Below, in pieces: positions 43,584 to 51,914 of a DNA stretch of 64,000 nt (positions within the stretch are counted from its first letter, which is position 1; every line of letters starts with the position of its first letter). Below the pieces are notes generated by a model. It was not told the origin of the DNA, did not search any database, and saw nothing but the letters and a program-made list of their open reading frames with translations. The stretch covers positions 2,356,001-2,420,000 of the forward strand of contig NZ_CP121112.1 of the NCBI RefSeq assembly GCF_029625295.1, in the 5' to 3' direction. This stretch comes from Flavobacterium gyeonganense. Its GTDB lineage: Bacteria; Bacteroidota; Bacteroidia; Flavobacteriales; Flavobacteriaceae. Position numbers and translations under genes: made by a program.

Positions 43584-43614
43584 CAAATTTAAGTTTTGAA
43601 ATAACACAAAACAA
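43584..43614 (-). promoter_or_regulatory. Promoter of the PepSY cluster
   Basis: CAAATTTA (43584-43591) is TAAATTTG on the minus strand, and CAA at 43612-43614 gives the TTG with a 20-bp spacer. No Fur box was recognised. Confidence 0.6.
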
Positions 43615-43665
43615 ATTATTTTTATTTATTCCAAATAAGAAATAAAAACAAAAGCATGTAAATGC

Positions 43666-43698
43666 AAAAAACCTGCTCAAATGAATGAACAGGTTTTT
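43666..43698 (-). terminator. Terminator of the RND efflux operon
   Basis: AAAACCTG (43668-43675) pairs with CAGGTTTT (43690-43697). On the minus strand it is followed by Ts. Confidence 0.7.
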
Positions 43699-43724
43699 CA
43701 AGTTTAAAACAAATCAACAATTAA

Positions 43725-46700
43725 TTAATGCGTATGTTTAGGGTTAAAACCGTCTTCGCTTACTTCGGTCGGTTCATAATCTGCCACCATTTCAGCCTCG
43801 TAATCGATTTTTTCTCCTTTAGATAATCTTCTTATAATACCTTCCATGATCTGGTAGATAACCGGAACTACAATCAGTGTTAGGAATAATGAAGAGATCA
43901 AACCTCCAATAATTACCCATGCCAATCCGTTTTTCCACTCAGCTCCTGCTCCAGATGCTAATGCAATCGGGAACATACCAAATACCATCGCAATTGTTGT
44001 CATCAGGATCGGACGTAAACGTGCGTGGTTTGCCTGAATCAGTGCATTTCTAATCGATTCTCCGGCAGCTCTTCGCTGATTGGTATAATCGACAAGCATG
44101 ATCGCATTCTTACACACCAGACCAATCAACATGATGACCCCTAAAATGGTAAAAATATTTAATGTATTATTTGTTAATGCCAGTGCAAATAAAACGCCGA
44201 TAAACGAAAGCGGAATCGCGAACAATACCACAAACGGGTGAACAAAACTGTCATAAAGACCAACCATTACAAGGTAAACCAAGATAATAGCCGCCAATAA
44301 TGCAATTCCTAAAGTACCAAAACCTTCAGATTGGTTCTCTTGGTCACCTCCCCAGATGTAATTTACTCCGGTTGGTTTTTGCAGTTTGTCTAGTTTTTCC
44401 TGCCATTGTGTAACGATTGTTCCCGCCGGTACCCCAACGTTCTGACCTTGTACGGTTACAGAAGCTGTTTTATCTCTACGCTCTAATTTACTTGGTCCTG
44501 AACCTTCAGTAATAGTAGCAAATTGGTTTAATTTAATTTGTTGTCCTGCATTGTTGATGAAAATCAAATTACTAACATCGGTAATGTTTTTTCTATCAAA
44601 TTCGTTGTATTTGATATTGATGTCGTATTCGTATTCTCCAGCTCTAAATTTACCGTCAGTATTACCACTATAAGCTGTCTGCATTGTTAAACCAACCGTT
44701 TGAAGTGTTAATCCTAAAGCAGCCATTTTGTCTCTGTCTACCTGAACGTTGATTTCTGGATTTCCGTCTTCAACTGTTAATTTAATCTCAGTTGTCCCAG
44801 GAATTGTACGCAATTCAGCTTCTGCCATTTTAGCAAATTTCATAGCGCTTTCTACGTTCGGACCTGTAACGATCAAACCTAAAGTTGCATCCTCTGCTGT
44901 ACCTAAAATACCTACTGGAACTGTTTTAACTTTTGCTCCAACTAATATTTTTTCAAGTTTACGTTTTGTCTTCGCTGCATAAACGTTAGCATCGTCTGTA
45001 CGATCTTTTTGTTCGATCATTTTAACATCGATCTCTGCTTTGTAAGCTGTTGCCTGCGCTGCGCCTAAACCTTCACTGGTTTGTCCTACTGTTGTAATCT
45101 GGCTGAAAACATATTTCTCTCCTTTTAAGAAAGCTTCTGCTTTTTGCGTCATAAAGTTGGTCTGCTCTAATGAAGCGTCTTTTGGCATCTCGATTTGTAC
45201 TAAGAACTCACCACTATCAGATGATGCGAAGAATTCTCCTCCGATGTAACCGCCTCCCATTAACCAGAATATCGATCCGAAGAAAAGTACTAATACAATT
45301 CCGATTGTTTTAAAGTAGTGATCTAAACACCAGTTTAATAAATTTGAAACCCAGTTAGTAAAACGGGTTAAGTAACTTTCAAATCCAAGAATGATTCTTC
45401 CGAAAAGGTTTTTACCTTCAATATGCTCCAGTTTTCCAAAACGTGAAGACAACCAAGGAATAATAGTAAATGAAGCCAATAAAGAGAACATTGTAGAGAT
45501 AATTACCGTAACACAGAATTGTGTAATAATATTTGACACCAAACCTGTACTCATTGCAATCGGCAAGAATACTACCACAATTACCAAAGTAATAGAAGTT
45601 ACAGTTCCTCCAATTTCGGCAGTTCCATCGTATGAAGCACGAATTCGGCTTTTACCCATTTCCATATGTCGGTAAATGTTTTCTAATACAACAATAGCAT
45701 CATCCACAAGAATACCAACTACAAGAGATAAACCAAGTAAAGACATTAAGTTAAGTGTGTAACCTAATAAATAGATTCCGATAAATGTAGCAATTAAAGA
45801 GGCTGGAATAGAAACCATTACGATCAACGAGTTTCTAATACTGTGCAAGAAGAACAACATTACAAATGCTACCAGAATAACCGCAATTAATAAATCGTGT
45901 ACAACGGAGTCTGCTGCTTCAAGTGTAAATATGGTACTATCCTTTGCAATATCAAGTTTTAAACTGGATTTTTTATAATCTTGTTCTAATATCTTAATTG
46001 TTTTAACCAACTGCTCGCTTACCGCTACGGCATTGGCATCTGATTGTTTTACAATTTGAAGTACAATAGCGCTTTTTTGATCTACACGCGCAATTTTCTC
46101 CGCAATTTTTTGTGTATCCTGAACGTCAGCGATATCGCCTAAACGAACCTGGATTCCGTTTTGAGAAGAAACTACTAAGTTTCTTAATTCTTCAACGTTT
46201 TTATATTTACCCGCTAAACGGATTAAGATTTTTTGATTTCTAGTTTGAATGTTTCCTGTTGGGAAATCCAAGTTTGAAGTTAAAATAGTCTGCTGTACCT
46301 GCGGAACAGAAAGTCCGTAACCTTGCATTTTTACAGCATCAAGATTCACTTGAATCTCACGCTCTTGACCACCAATAATGTTTACCTGTGCCACACCTTG
46401 TACACGAGATAAAACGGGTGCAATCTTTTTATCGATCAAATCGTAAAAAGCAGCTTCGTCCATTTTACCATTCGCACCAAGCGTCATAATTGGTAAATCA
46501 CTCAAAGAGAATTTAGTCAAAGACGGCGGATCGGCATCATCTGGTAAATCACTAAGAATTGCATTAATTTTACGCTGTGCATCGTTCATCGAAATATCAA
46601 CATTAGCAGTAGAAAGTAATGTAATCGATACTACAGAAAGTGACTCATAAGATTTGGAATCAATTTTCTTGATATTTTCTAATGATGCAATCGCATCTTC

Positions 46701-46901
46701 AATCTTTTTTGTTACTGTATTTTCAACCTCACTTGGCGAAGCTCCAGGATATACAGTAGAAACCGTAATAACGTTGGTTTCAAATTTCGGGATCAGCTCA
46801 TAACCTAACTGGCTGTAGCTGAACAATCCACCTAAAATCAGAATTGTAAACAATACAATTACTAACGACGGACGTTTAATGGATATTTCGGCTAATTTCA
46901 T
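43725..46901 (-). CDS. RND efflux transporter permease (HAE1 family)
   Basis: The protein is 1058 residues with two six-helix bundles and two large periplasmic loops. The proton-relay aspartates are in GILVDDAIVVLENIYRHM near residue 400. The N-terminal AEISIKRPSLVIVLFTILILGGLFSY and the late motif LIGLVCKNAIMLVDYTNQRR are typical of the hydrophobe/amphiphile efflux family. It forms a tripartite pump with the adaptor and TolC-type channel encoded upstream. The C-terminus is His-rich (PKHTH). The gap to the adaptor gene contains a long imperfect hairpin. Confidence 0.93.
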   Translation of the reverse strand: MKLAEISIKRPSLVIVLFTILILGGLFSYSQLGYELIPKFETNVITVSTVYPGASPSEVENTVTKKIEDAIASLENIKKIDSKSYESLSVVSITLLSTANVDISMNDAQRKINAILSDLPDDADPPSLTKFSLSDLPIMTLGANGKMDEAAFYDLIDKKIAPVLSRVQGVAQVNIIGGQEREIQVNLDAVKMQGYGLSVPQVQQTILTSNLDFPTGNIQTRNQKILIRLAGKYKNVEELRNLVVSSQNGIQVRLGDIADVQDTQKIAEKIARVDQKSAIVLQIVKQSDANAVAVSEQLVKTIKILEQDYKKSSLKLDIAKDSTIFTLEAADSVVHDLLIAVILVAFVMLFFLHSIRNSLIVMVSIPASLIATFIGIYLLGYTLNLMSLLGLSLVVGILVDDAIVVLENIYRHMEMGKSRIRASYDGTAEIGGTVTSITLVIVVVFLPIAMSTGLVSNIITQFCVTVIISTMFSLLASFTIIPWLSSRFGKLEHIEGKNLFGRIILGFESYLTRFTNWVSNLLNWCLDHYFKTIGIVLVLFFGSIFWLMGGGYIGGEFFASSDSGEFLVQIEMPKDASLEQTNFMTQKAEAFLKGEKYVFSQITTVGQTSEGLGAAQATAYKAEIDVKMIEQKDRTDDANVYAAKTKRKLEKILVGAKVKTVPVGILGTAEDATLGLIVTGPNVESAMKFAKMAEAELRTIPGTTEIKLTVEDGNPEINVQVDRDKMAALGLTLQTVGLTMQTAYSGNTDGKFRAGEYEYDINIKYNEFDRKNITDVSNLIFINNAGQQIKLNQFATITEGSGPSKLERRDKTASVTVQGQNVGVPAGTIVTQWQEKLDKLQKPTGVNYIWGGDQENQSEGFGTLGIALLAAIILVYLVMVGLYDSFVHPFVVLFAIPLSFIGVLFALALTNNTLNIFTILGVIMLIGLVCKNAIMLVDYTNQRRAAGESIRNALIQANHARLRPILMTTIAMVFGMFPIALASGAGAEWKNGLAWVIIGGLISSLFLTLIVVPVIYQIMEGIIRRLSKGEKIDYEAEMVADYEPTEVSEDGFNPKHTH

Positions 46902-46927
46902 ATGTTTTCTTATTAAGTTCCTAGTTT

Positions 46928-47000
46928 TTAGTTCCTAGTCCTTAGTTTTTAATTCCTCGTTTTTAATGCTAGGCGCAAAAAACTAAGGACTAAGGACTAA
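46928..47000. repeat. Imperfect 23-bp inverted repeat in the adaptor-permease gap
   Basis: Arms at 46928-46950 (TTAGTTCCTAG and CCTTAG units) and 46978-47000 pair at about 21 of 23 positions with a 27-nt loop. It is built of repeated TTAGTCC-type hexamers. It could attenuate or stabilise part of the operon mRNA. Confidence 0.6.
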
Positions 47001-47021
47001 TCTCTTAATCACTAATTACTT

Positions 47022-48089
47022 TTATTTAATAATTTCTACTGTATTTCCGTCTTGTAAGTTGATTTGACCTGTAGTAATTACTACATCCCCATCATTCAAA
47101 CCACTAATGATTTCAACTTTATCTCCTAAGATTCTTCCAGCAACTACTTTTTTCAATTTAGCAATGTTATTTTCTACTACGAAAATTTCGTTACTGCTTA
47201 CACTACCAACAAAAGCATTTCTTGGAACCACTTTTAAGTTTTGTTTTTGGTTGTTAGAACCAAAGTTTGCAGTTCCGTACATACCCGCTTTTAAATCGTT
47301 ATTCGCATTGTTTGTAATTTCGATTTCAACAGGAAAGTTTAAAGAAGCATCTGCTTTTGAAGCAATGAAAGTAATTTTTCCGGAGAAATTTTTGTCAGGA
47401 TAAACACTTGCAGAAATATTAACTTGGTTTCCTAATTTTAAACTTGCAACCTGACTTTCGTTAACCGTAACTGTCAATTTTAATTTAGAAACATTTACAA
47501 TATCAAATAAAGCTGTTGCAGGCATACCAGTTAAGATAGATCCCGGTTCAATATATTTTTTATTGATGAATCCGTTGATTGGTGCTTTTACTTTTGTGTC
47601 ACCAACATTAATATTTGCTTGTTTTAAATTAGATTCAGCATTTGTTAAAGCCAATTTTGCCTGATCTAATTGTTGTTTTGTAACACCACCTGTTTTAAAA
47701 GCATTTTCATATCTACTATAATCAGATTTTGCATTTTGATAGACTGCCTGAGCTTGTTGCGCGCTTACATTAATCACATCGCCTCTCATAGTTAGTAAAG
47801 TCTGGCCAACTCTTACATAGTCACCTTCTTTTACTAAAACACGGATTACTTTTCCGGACTTTTCAGCAGAGAAAGTCAATTCCTGAATAGGCTCAAAGTT
47901 TCCGTTGGCCGTAAAACCCAGATTTACATCTTCTGTTTTAACTGTCGCTACTTTTACAGAAATAGCAGCATTTTTTTGTGCCACAATAGCAGTTTTAGCC
48001 TCATTTTCGGTTTTATTTTTATTTAAAATGTAGCTAATCCCGGCAAAAGCTGCGGCTATGATTACGATTGTTATAATTATTTTCTTCAT
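47022..48089 (-). CDS. RND efflux periplasmic adaptor (membrane fusion protein)
   Basis: The protein is 355 residues with an N-terminal membrane anchor (MKKIIITIVIIAAAFAGISYIL). A lipoyl/barrel-sandwich part (SGKVIRVLVKEGDYVRVGQTLL) is split by a coiled-coil hairpin (about 105-160) and continues as VKAPINGFINKKYIEPGS. The beta-barrel and MP domains follow, ending GLNDGDVVITTGQINLQDGNTV. It links the permease to the outer-membrane channel. It lies nine bases after the tolC-like gene. Confidence 0.92.
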   Translation of the reverse strand: MKKIIITIVIIAAAFAGISYILNKNKTENEAKTAIVAQKNAAISVKVATVKTEDVNLGFTANGNFEPIQELTFSAEKSGKVIRVLVKEGDYVRVGQTLLTMRGDVINVSAQQAQAVYQNAKSDYSRYENAFKTGGVTKQQLDQAKLALTNAESNLKQANINVGDTKVKAPINGFINKKYIEPGSILTGMPATALFDIVNVSKLKLTVTVNESQVASLKLGNQVNISASVYPDKNFSGKITFIASKADASLNFPVEIEITNNANNDLKAGMYGTANFGSNNQKQNLKVVPRNAFVGSVSSNEIFVVENNIAKLKKVVAGRILGDKVEIISGLNDGDVVITTGQINLQDGNTVEIIK

Positions 48090-48098
48090 TGTAATTAG

Positions 48099-49433
48099 TT
48101 ATTTAATAAGAGTTTTTAGTTCGCCTTTTGATTTGATTAGAGATATTTCGGCAATTTTATAATTTAAAACTGCTCTGCTGTAATTATTTTGAGCTTCCTG
48201 ATTTGCATTTTCAGCATCTAATAGGTCAGTTAATGATGCTAGTCCCTGTAAGTAATTGTTTTTGGTATTGCTTAAAATTTCACTCGCAAGGCGCATATTT
48301 TCTTTTTGGTTCTCAATGGTAACCAGATTGTTGTTGATTTGCGTCATTGCATTTTGGTAATCCAGATCAAGTGAAAGTTTGGTGTCTTTCATATCTTCCT
48401 GAAGAGATCTTAACTCAATATCTGCCTGTCTTACTTTTGCACGGGTTCCAAAACCGGTAAAAATTGGGATACGTAAATTCAGTCCAATTGAAGAGAAGTC
48501 AGACCAATAAACTCCGTCTTTTGGTTTTGCAAACCATGGTAACTCAGGTCCCTGACCAATATAGTTGTAACCTGCAGTTAGTGAAAGTGTAGGATAATAT
48601 CCTGCTTCAACAGCTTTCTTATTGAAAACAAGTAATTCTTCTTGTTTTTTCAAAAGAAGGTATTCTGTTCTGTTTTCTACATTAGGAGTTTCAGTCAATG
48701 CTGCCGATGTAGCTTCAAATTCTTCTGAAGGAATTTCGATTTTGATTTCAATTGGCATACCCATATAAAACTTTAAAGCATTTTCCTGTAACTCAACCTG
48801 ATTCTTAACTTGTTGACGCTCTGTATCAATGTTTGATAATTTTACAATAATACGGTCTAAATCAATTTTCTTGGCCAAACCATTGTCAAATTGTCCTTTT
48901 ACAATATCGCGAACTTTAGTAGTATTGGCATATGTACTGTCTAATAAAGTTAAAAGGTCTCGTTGAACATAAACAGTATAATAATTGTTGGCTACTCTTT
49001 CAATTACCTGTTCTTCTGTCAGCTGATCATTTATCTGATAAAATTCACGGGTAGATCTCGCAGCTTTTAGTCCAGTAAAAACAGACTGATCAAAAATGGC
49101 CTGAGTTAACGATATTCCGGCAGTCGAAGTCCATTTTTGTCCAAAAGCTGCCTGAATTGTGGTTCCCGGTGCGTTAAAAGCTGCTCCGTCAATAACGGTT
49201 GTCTGGAGTACGGGGTTATACGTTAAATTACCATTTGCGGAAATTTGCGGTAATGCTCTTGAACGTATTTCCTGAATTTTGTATTCACTGTTTTCAACCT
49301 GCAATTTAGATTTCTTAGCTTCTGCTTTATTTTGAAGAGCGTAGGTAAGAGCCTCTTTTAGGGTTAGTGTCTTGACTTGTGCATTGGCGGAGAGGCCAAC
49401 AGTGCACAAAAATATTAGAATGATTCTTTTCAT
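48099..49433 (-). CDS. TolC-family outer-membrane efflux protein
   Basis: The protein is 444 residues with signal peptide MKRIILIFLCTVGLSANA. The two OEP-type repeats each start with an LTLKEALTYALQNK- or LRIPIFTGFG-like strand, and the long helices RADIELRSLQEDMKDTKLSLDLDYQNAMTQINN form the alpha barrel. It is the outer-membrane duct of the pump. It lies twelve bases downstream of the TetR gene. Confidence 0.92.
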   Translation of the reverse strand: MKRIILIFLCTVGLSANAQVKTLTLKEALTYALQNKAEAKKSKLQVENSEYKIQEIRSRALPQISANGNLTYNPVLQTTVIDGAAFNAPGTTIQAAFGQKWTSTAGISLTQAIFDQSVFTGLKAARSTREFYQINDQLTEEQVIERVANNYYTVYVQRDLLTLLDSTYANTTKVRDIVKGQFDNGLAKKIDLDRIIVKLSNIDTERQQVKNQVELQENALKFYMGMPIEIKIEIPSEEFEATSAALTETPNVENRTEYLLLKKQEELLVFNKKAVEAGYYPTLSLTAGYNYIGQGPELPWFAKPKDGVYWSDFSSIGLNLRIPIFTGFGTRAKVRQADIELRSLQEDMKDTKLSLDLDYQNAMTQINNNLVTIENQKENMRLASEILSNTKNNYLQGLASLTDLLDAENANQEAQNNYSRAVLNYKIAEISLIKSKGELKTLIK

Positions 49434-49445
49434 ATAGATTGATGA

Positions 49446-50045
49446 TTAAGTAATAATTTTTTTAAGTTGTTTTTCTAATTCTGCAATTCCTAATGGGGTT
49501 GACATTGCTCTGGTATGATATTCTAAGGCCTCTAATTCTAATTTTTGCGATTCTTTGTCTGATACTGTTGTTTCATTAATATGAAAAATTAAAGTGTAAT
49601 AAAACCGTACATATACATCAATATTCAGGTCTGCTCTGTATAATTTTTCACGAATTCCTTTTTCAATATTTTCTCTAAACCATTGGCTGCATTGTTCTAT
49701 TTCCTGAGTCATAACTTTATGGTAAATTTCAGGATAATGTTTTTTAAGCTGATAAATGGGAGACGAATCCATACTGTTTGTAAACATTTCGCAAAACATT
49801 TCACGGATTTCAAAATTCTCCTGAATTGCATTATTGTTTTTAGCTACAATCGTGTCAATGATTTCATGTACCTGTTTATGAACTAAAGTTGTGCTTTCTT
49901 CTATTAAAATCTCTTTATTACAAAAGTATTTGTAAATCGTTTTTTTTGAAATGCACATTTCACCTGCGATATCATCCATTGTGACACTTTTAAAACCTAA
50001 TTTTAAAAATAACTCACTTGCTTTTGATATGATTTTCTCTTTCAT
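49446..50045 (-). CDS. TetR/AcrR-family transcriptional regulator
   Basis: The protein is 199 residues. An N-terminal helix-turn-helix domain (SELFLKLGFKSVTMDDIAGEMCISKKTIYKYFCNKEIL, residues 11-48) is followed by a helical ligand-binding domain. It is the first gene of the efflux operon, so it probably represses itself and the pump until a ligand binds. A palindromic GGAAACTA-N12-AACTGTCC lies upstream, and a matching pair lies at the yceI promoter. The start codon region is duplicated: a second ATG, 19 bp upstream and out of frame, sits at 50064. Confidence 0.92.
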   Translation of the reverse strand: MKEKIISKASELFLKLGFKSVTMDDIAGEMCISKKTIYKYFCNKEILIEESTTLVHKQVHEIIDTIVAKNNNAIQENFEIREMFCEMFTNSMDSSPIYQLKKHYPEIYHKVMTQEIEQCSQWFRENIEKGIREKLYRADLNIDVYVRFYYTLIFHINETTVSDKESQKLELEALEYHTRAMSTPLGIAELEKQLKKIIT

Positions 50046-50065
50046 TATTAATTTTCTCTTTCATT
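50031..50065 (-). repeat. Duplicated start region of the tetR gene
   Basis: TTTTCTCTTTCATTA occurs twice, offset by 19 bp (about 50033-50047 and 50052-50066). Each copy contains an ATG on the minus strand followed by AAAGAGAAAAT. The upstream ATG would open a 16-codon frame that ends inside tetR. Confidence 0.6.
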
Positions 50066-50066
50066 A

Positions 50067-50106
50067 CAAATATATTCAGGAAACTAAAGTTAAGAAAAAA
50101 CTGTCC
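50067..50106 (-). promoter_or_regulatory. Promoter and putative TetR operator of the efflux operon
   Basis: CAAATATA (50067-50074) is TATATTTG on the minus strand. Just upstream, GGAAACTA (50079-50086) and AACTGTCC (50099-50106) form a 28-bp imperfect palindrome with 12-bp spacing, the same layout as the operator at the yceI promoter. Confidence 0.5.
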
Positions 50107-50152
50107 AATATATTCGTAATTATTTTACATTCCCTTATTCATTTCGTAAGAT

Positions 50153-50674
50153 TTATATGCTGAATTCTAAGTTTGCAATAAGTTTGATGTCTTTTCCTAA
50201 CGCTAATCCCCCGTTGTGGTTATAGGAATTATAGTCTAAACCAAAATCCTGGCGTTTAATATCTCCTTTAATTTCAAAAGCTACTTTTTTCTCCCCATTA
50301 TAAGTATTGACGCCAATAAACTCTGCATCAAGCTCGACTACTTTGGTCACATCTTTTATAGTTAAGTCTCCTTTAAAGAAATTGATATTATTATTTACTT
50401 TTTGAAAAGAGGTCGATTTAAAACTAATAATCGGATGCTCATTCACGTTAAAAAGATCATTTAACTGTAAGTGAGAATCAATTTGTTGAAAACTGTCATT
50501 CTTGTTATTTATATCTAAAGAAAATTCAACAGAAGCATCTTCAATTTCATTATCCTCGATATTTACATAACCATCAAACTTGTTTGCGTTTCCTCCCAAA
50601 TAAGCAATTATAGAATGCCTCATTTTTATTAAAACATCTGACTGACTAGAATCTACGGTCCATGTTGTTTTCAT
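50153..50674 (-). CDS. YceI-family lipid-binding-like protein
   Basis: The protein is 173 residues. It has the lipocalin-like YceI barrel, beginning TTWTVDSSQSDVLIKMRHSIIAYLGGNANKFDGYVN and ending DIKRQDFGLDYNSYNHNGGLALGKDIKLIANLEFSI. YceI proteins bind isoprenoid or polar lipid ligands. No signal peptide is present, so it is probably cytosolic. It lies just upstream of tetR on the same strand, with its own full promoter overlapped by GGAAACTT palindromes, which points to control by the neighbouring regulator. Confidence 0.9.
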   Translation of the reverse strand: MKTTWTVDSSQSDVLIKMRHSIIAYLGGNANKFDGYVNIEDNEIEDASVEFSLDINNKNDSFQQIDSHLQLNDLFNVNEHPIISFKSTSFQKVNNNINFFKGDLTIKDVTKVVELDAEFIGVNTYNGEKKVAFEIKGDIKRQDFGLDYNSYNHNGGLALGKDIKLIANLEFSI

Positions 50675-50717
50675 ATATTTTTAATTTTGTTGAGTTTATA
50701 CTTGCTTAAAATCTTTC

Positions 50718-50790
50718 GGAAACTTAAATAGTGTTTTCAGTTTCCGTGTGCAAATATAAACAGGAAACTTAAAACACCAAAAAAGTTTCC
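50718..50790 (-). promoter_or_regulatory. yceI promoter with two palindromic operators
   Basis: The -7 box CAAATATA (50751-50758) reads TATATTTG on the minus strand, and CAA at 50778-50780 is the -33 TTG at a 19-bp spacing. GGAAACTT-N12-AAGTTTCC spans 50763-50790, covering the -33 and spacer. GGAAACT-N14-AGTTTCC spans 50718-50745, just downstream of the start site. The centres are 45 bp apart. Confidence 0.6.
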
Positions 50791-50895
50791 ATGTTTTTTT
50801 AAAATAATTTTAAGAGATTGAAATGACTATGAAAACATCAGATTAAAATCCTTTTGAGCAATTAAATTTTAGACCATAATTTCACATTTGAATTG

Positions 50896-50903
50896 TATCT
50901 TTG
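50896..50903 (+). promoter_or_regulatory. -7 element of the polyprenyl synthetase gene
   Basis: TATCTTTG matches TAnnTTTG 27 bp before the ATG at 50930, which supports that start over the upstream in-frame ATG at 50888. Confidence 0.45.
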
Positions 50904-50929
50904 GGCTCGTTAATCAGATTTTCATTTTT

Positions 50930-51904
50930 ATGCACCATATTAGCCAGTACCAGGATTTTTTTATTAATTATCTAAAAAGCCAAAACATTAGCAAAGAGCC
51001 TAAAAACCTTTATGAACCTATTGAATATATTTTGGGACTTGGGGGCAAACGGATGCGTCCGGTACTAACTTTAATGGCAGCAGAAGTTTTTGATGCCGAT
51101 TATAAAACAGCACTTCCGGCTGCAATGGCGGTAGAAGTTTTTCATAACTTCTCTTTGGTTCATGATGATATTATGGATGATGCACCTTTGCGAAGAGGAA
51201 AAGAAACAGTGCATGAAAAATGGAACCTTAATACAGGAATTCTGTCCGGAGATGCAATGCTTATCCTTGCGTATCAATACTTTGAGCAATACGAGCCGGA
51301 AATTTTCAGGGATTTAGCAAAGCTTTTCAGTAAAACGGCACTGGAAGTTTGTGAAGGCCAGCAATGGGATGTAGATTTTGAATCACGCTCAGATGTTACT
51401 ATTCCTGAATATCTGAAAATGATTGAGTATAAAACAGCTGTTTTGGTTGCAGCTGCTATGAAAATGGGTGCAATTGTAGCGAAAACTCCTGGAAAAGAAG
51501 CCGATTTGATTTACGATTTTGGACTTAACTTAGGATTGGCCTTTCAGCTGCAGGATGATTATTTAGATGCTTTTGGAGATCCTGAAACTTTTGGAAAACA
51601 AGTAGGAGGAGATATTATCGAAAACAAAAAAACCTATTTGTACTTAAAAGCAATAGAATTTTCTGCTCCTGAAAAAGCGGCAGAATTGCAAAGGTTATTC
51701 ACTTTGCAATTGGAGGACAACGCTGATAAAATAGAAAAGGCCAAAGCGATTTTTAACGAATCGGGTGCATCGGAAGCTACTCAAAAAGCGATAGAAATGT
51801 ACACTTTTAAAGCTTTTGAAACACTTGAAAAAATGGATATCAGCGCAGAAAAGAAAAAGATCCTGAAGACTTTTGGCGAAAATCTAATAGGCAGAAAGGT
51901 TTAA
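50930..51904 (+). CDS. Polyprenyl diphosphate synthase
   Basis: The protein is about 324 residues. The first aspartate-rich motif is DDIMD in HDDIMDDAPLRRGKE (about 77-83), the second is DDYLD in LQLQDDYLDAFGD-like AFQLQDDYLDAFGD (about 207), and GGKRMRP lies near residue 37. It condenses isopentenyl diphosphate with allylic diphosphates to make farnesyl or longer chains for quinones and lipid carriers; product length cannot be set by eye. The start at 50930 (MHHISQYQDFF) lies downstream of the -7 box. It appears to lead an operon with the next membrane gene. Confidence 0.9.
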   Translation: MHHISQYQDFFINYLKSQNISKEPKNLYEPIEYILGLGGKRMRPVLTLMAAEVFDADYKTALPAAMAVEVFHNFSLVHDDIMDDAPLRRGKETVHEKWNLNTGILSGDAMLILAYQYFEQYEPEIFRDLAKLFSKTALEVCEGQQWDVDFESRSDVTIPEYLKMIEYKTAVLVAAAMKMGAIVAKTPGKEADLIYDFGLNLGLAFQLQDDYLDAFGDPETFGKQVGGDIIENKKTYLYLKAIEFSAPEKAAELQRLFTLQLEDNADKIEKAKAIFNESGASEATQKAIEMYTFKAFETLEKMDISAEKKKILKTFGENLIGRKV

Positions 51905-51914
51905 TATTCAAATT

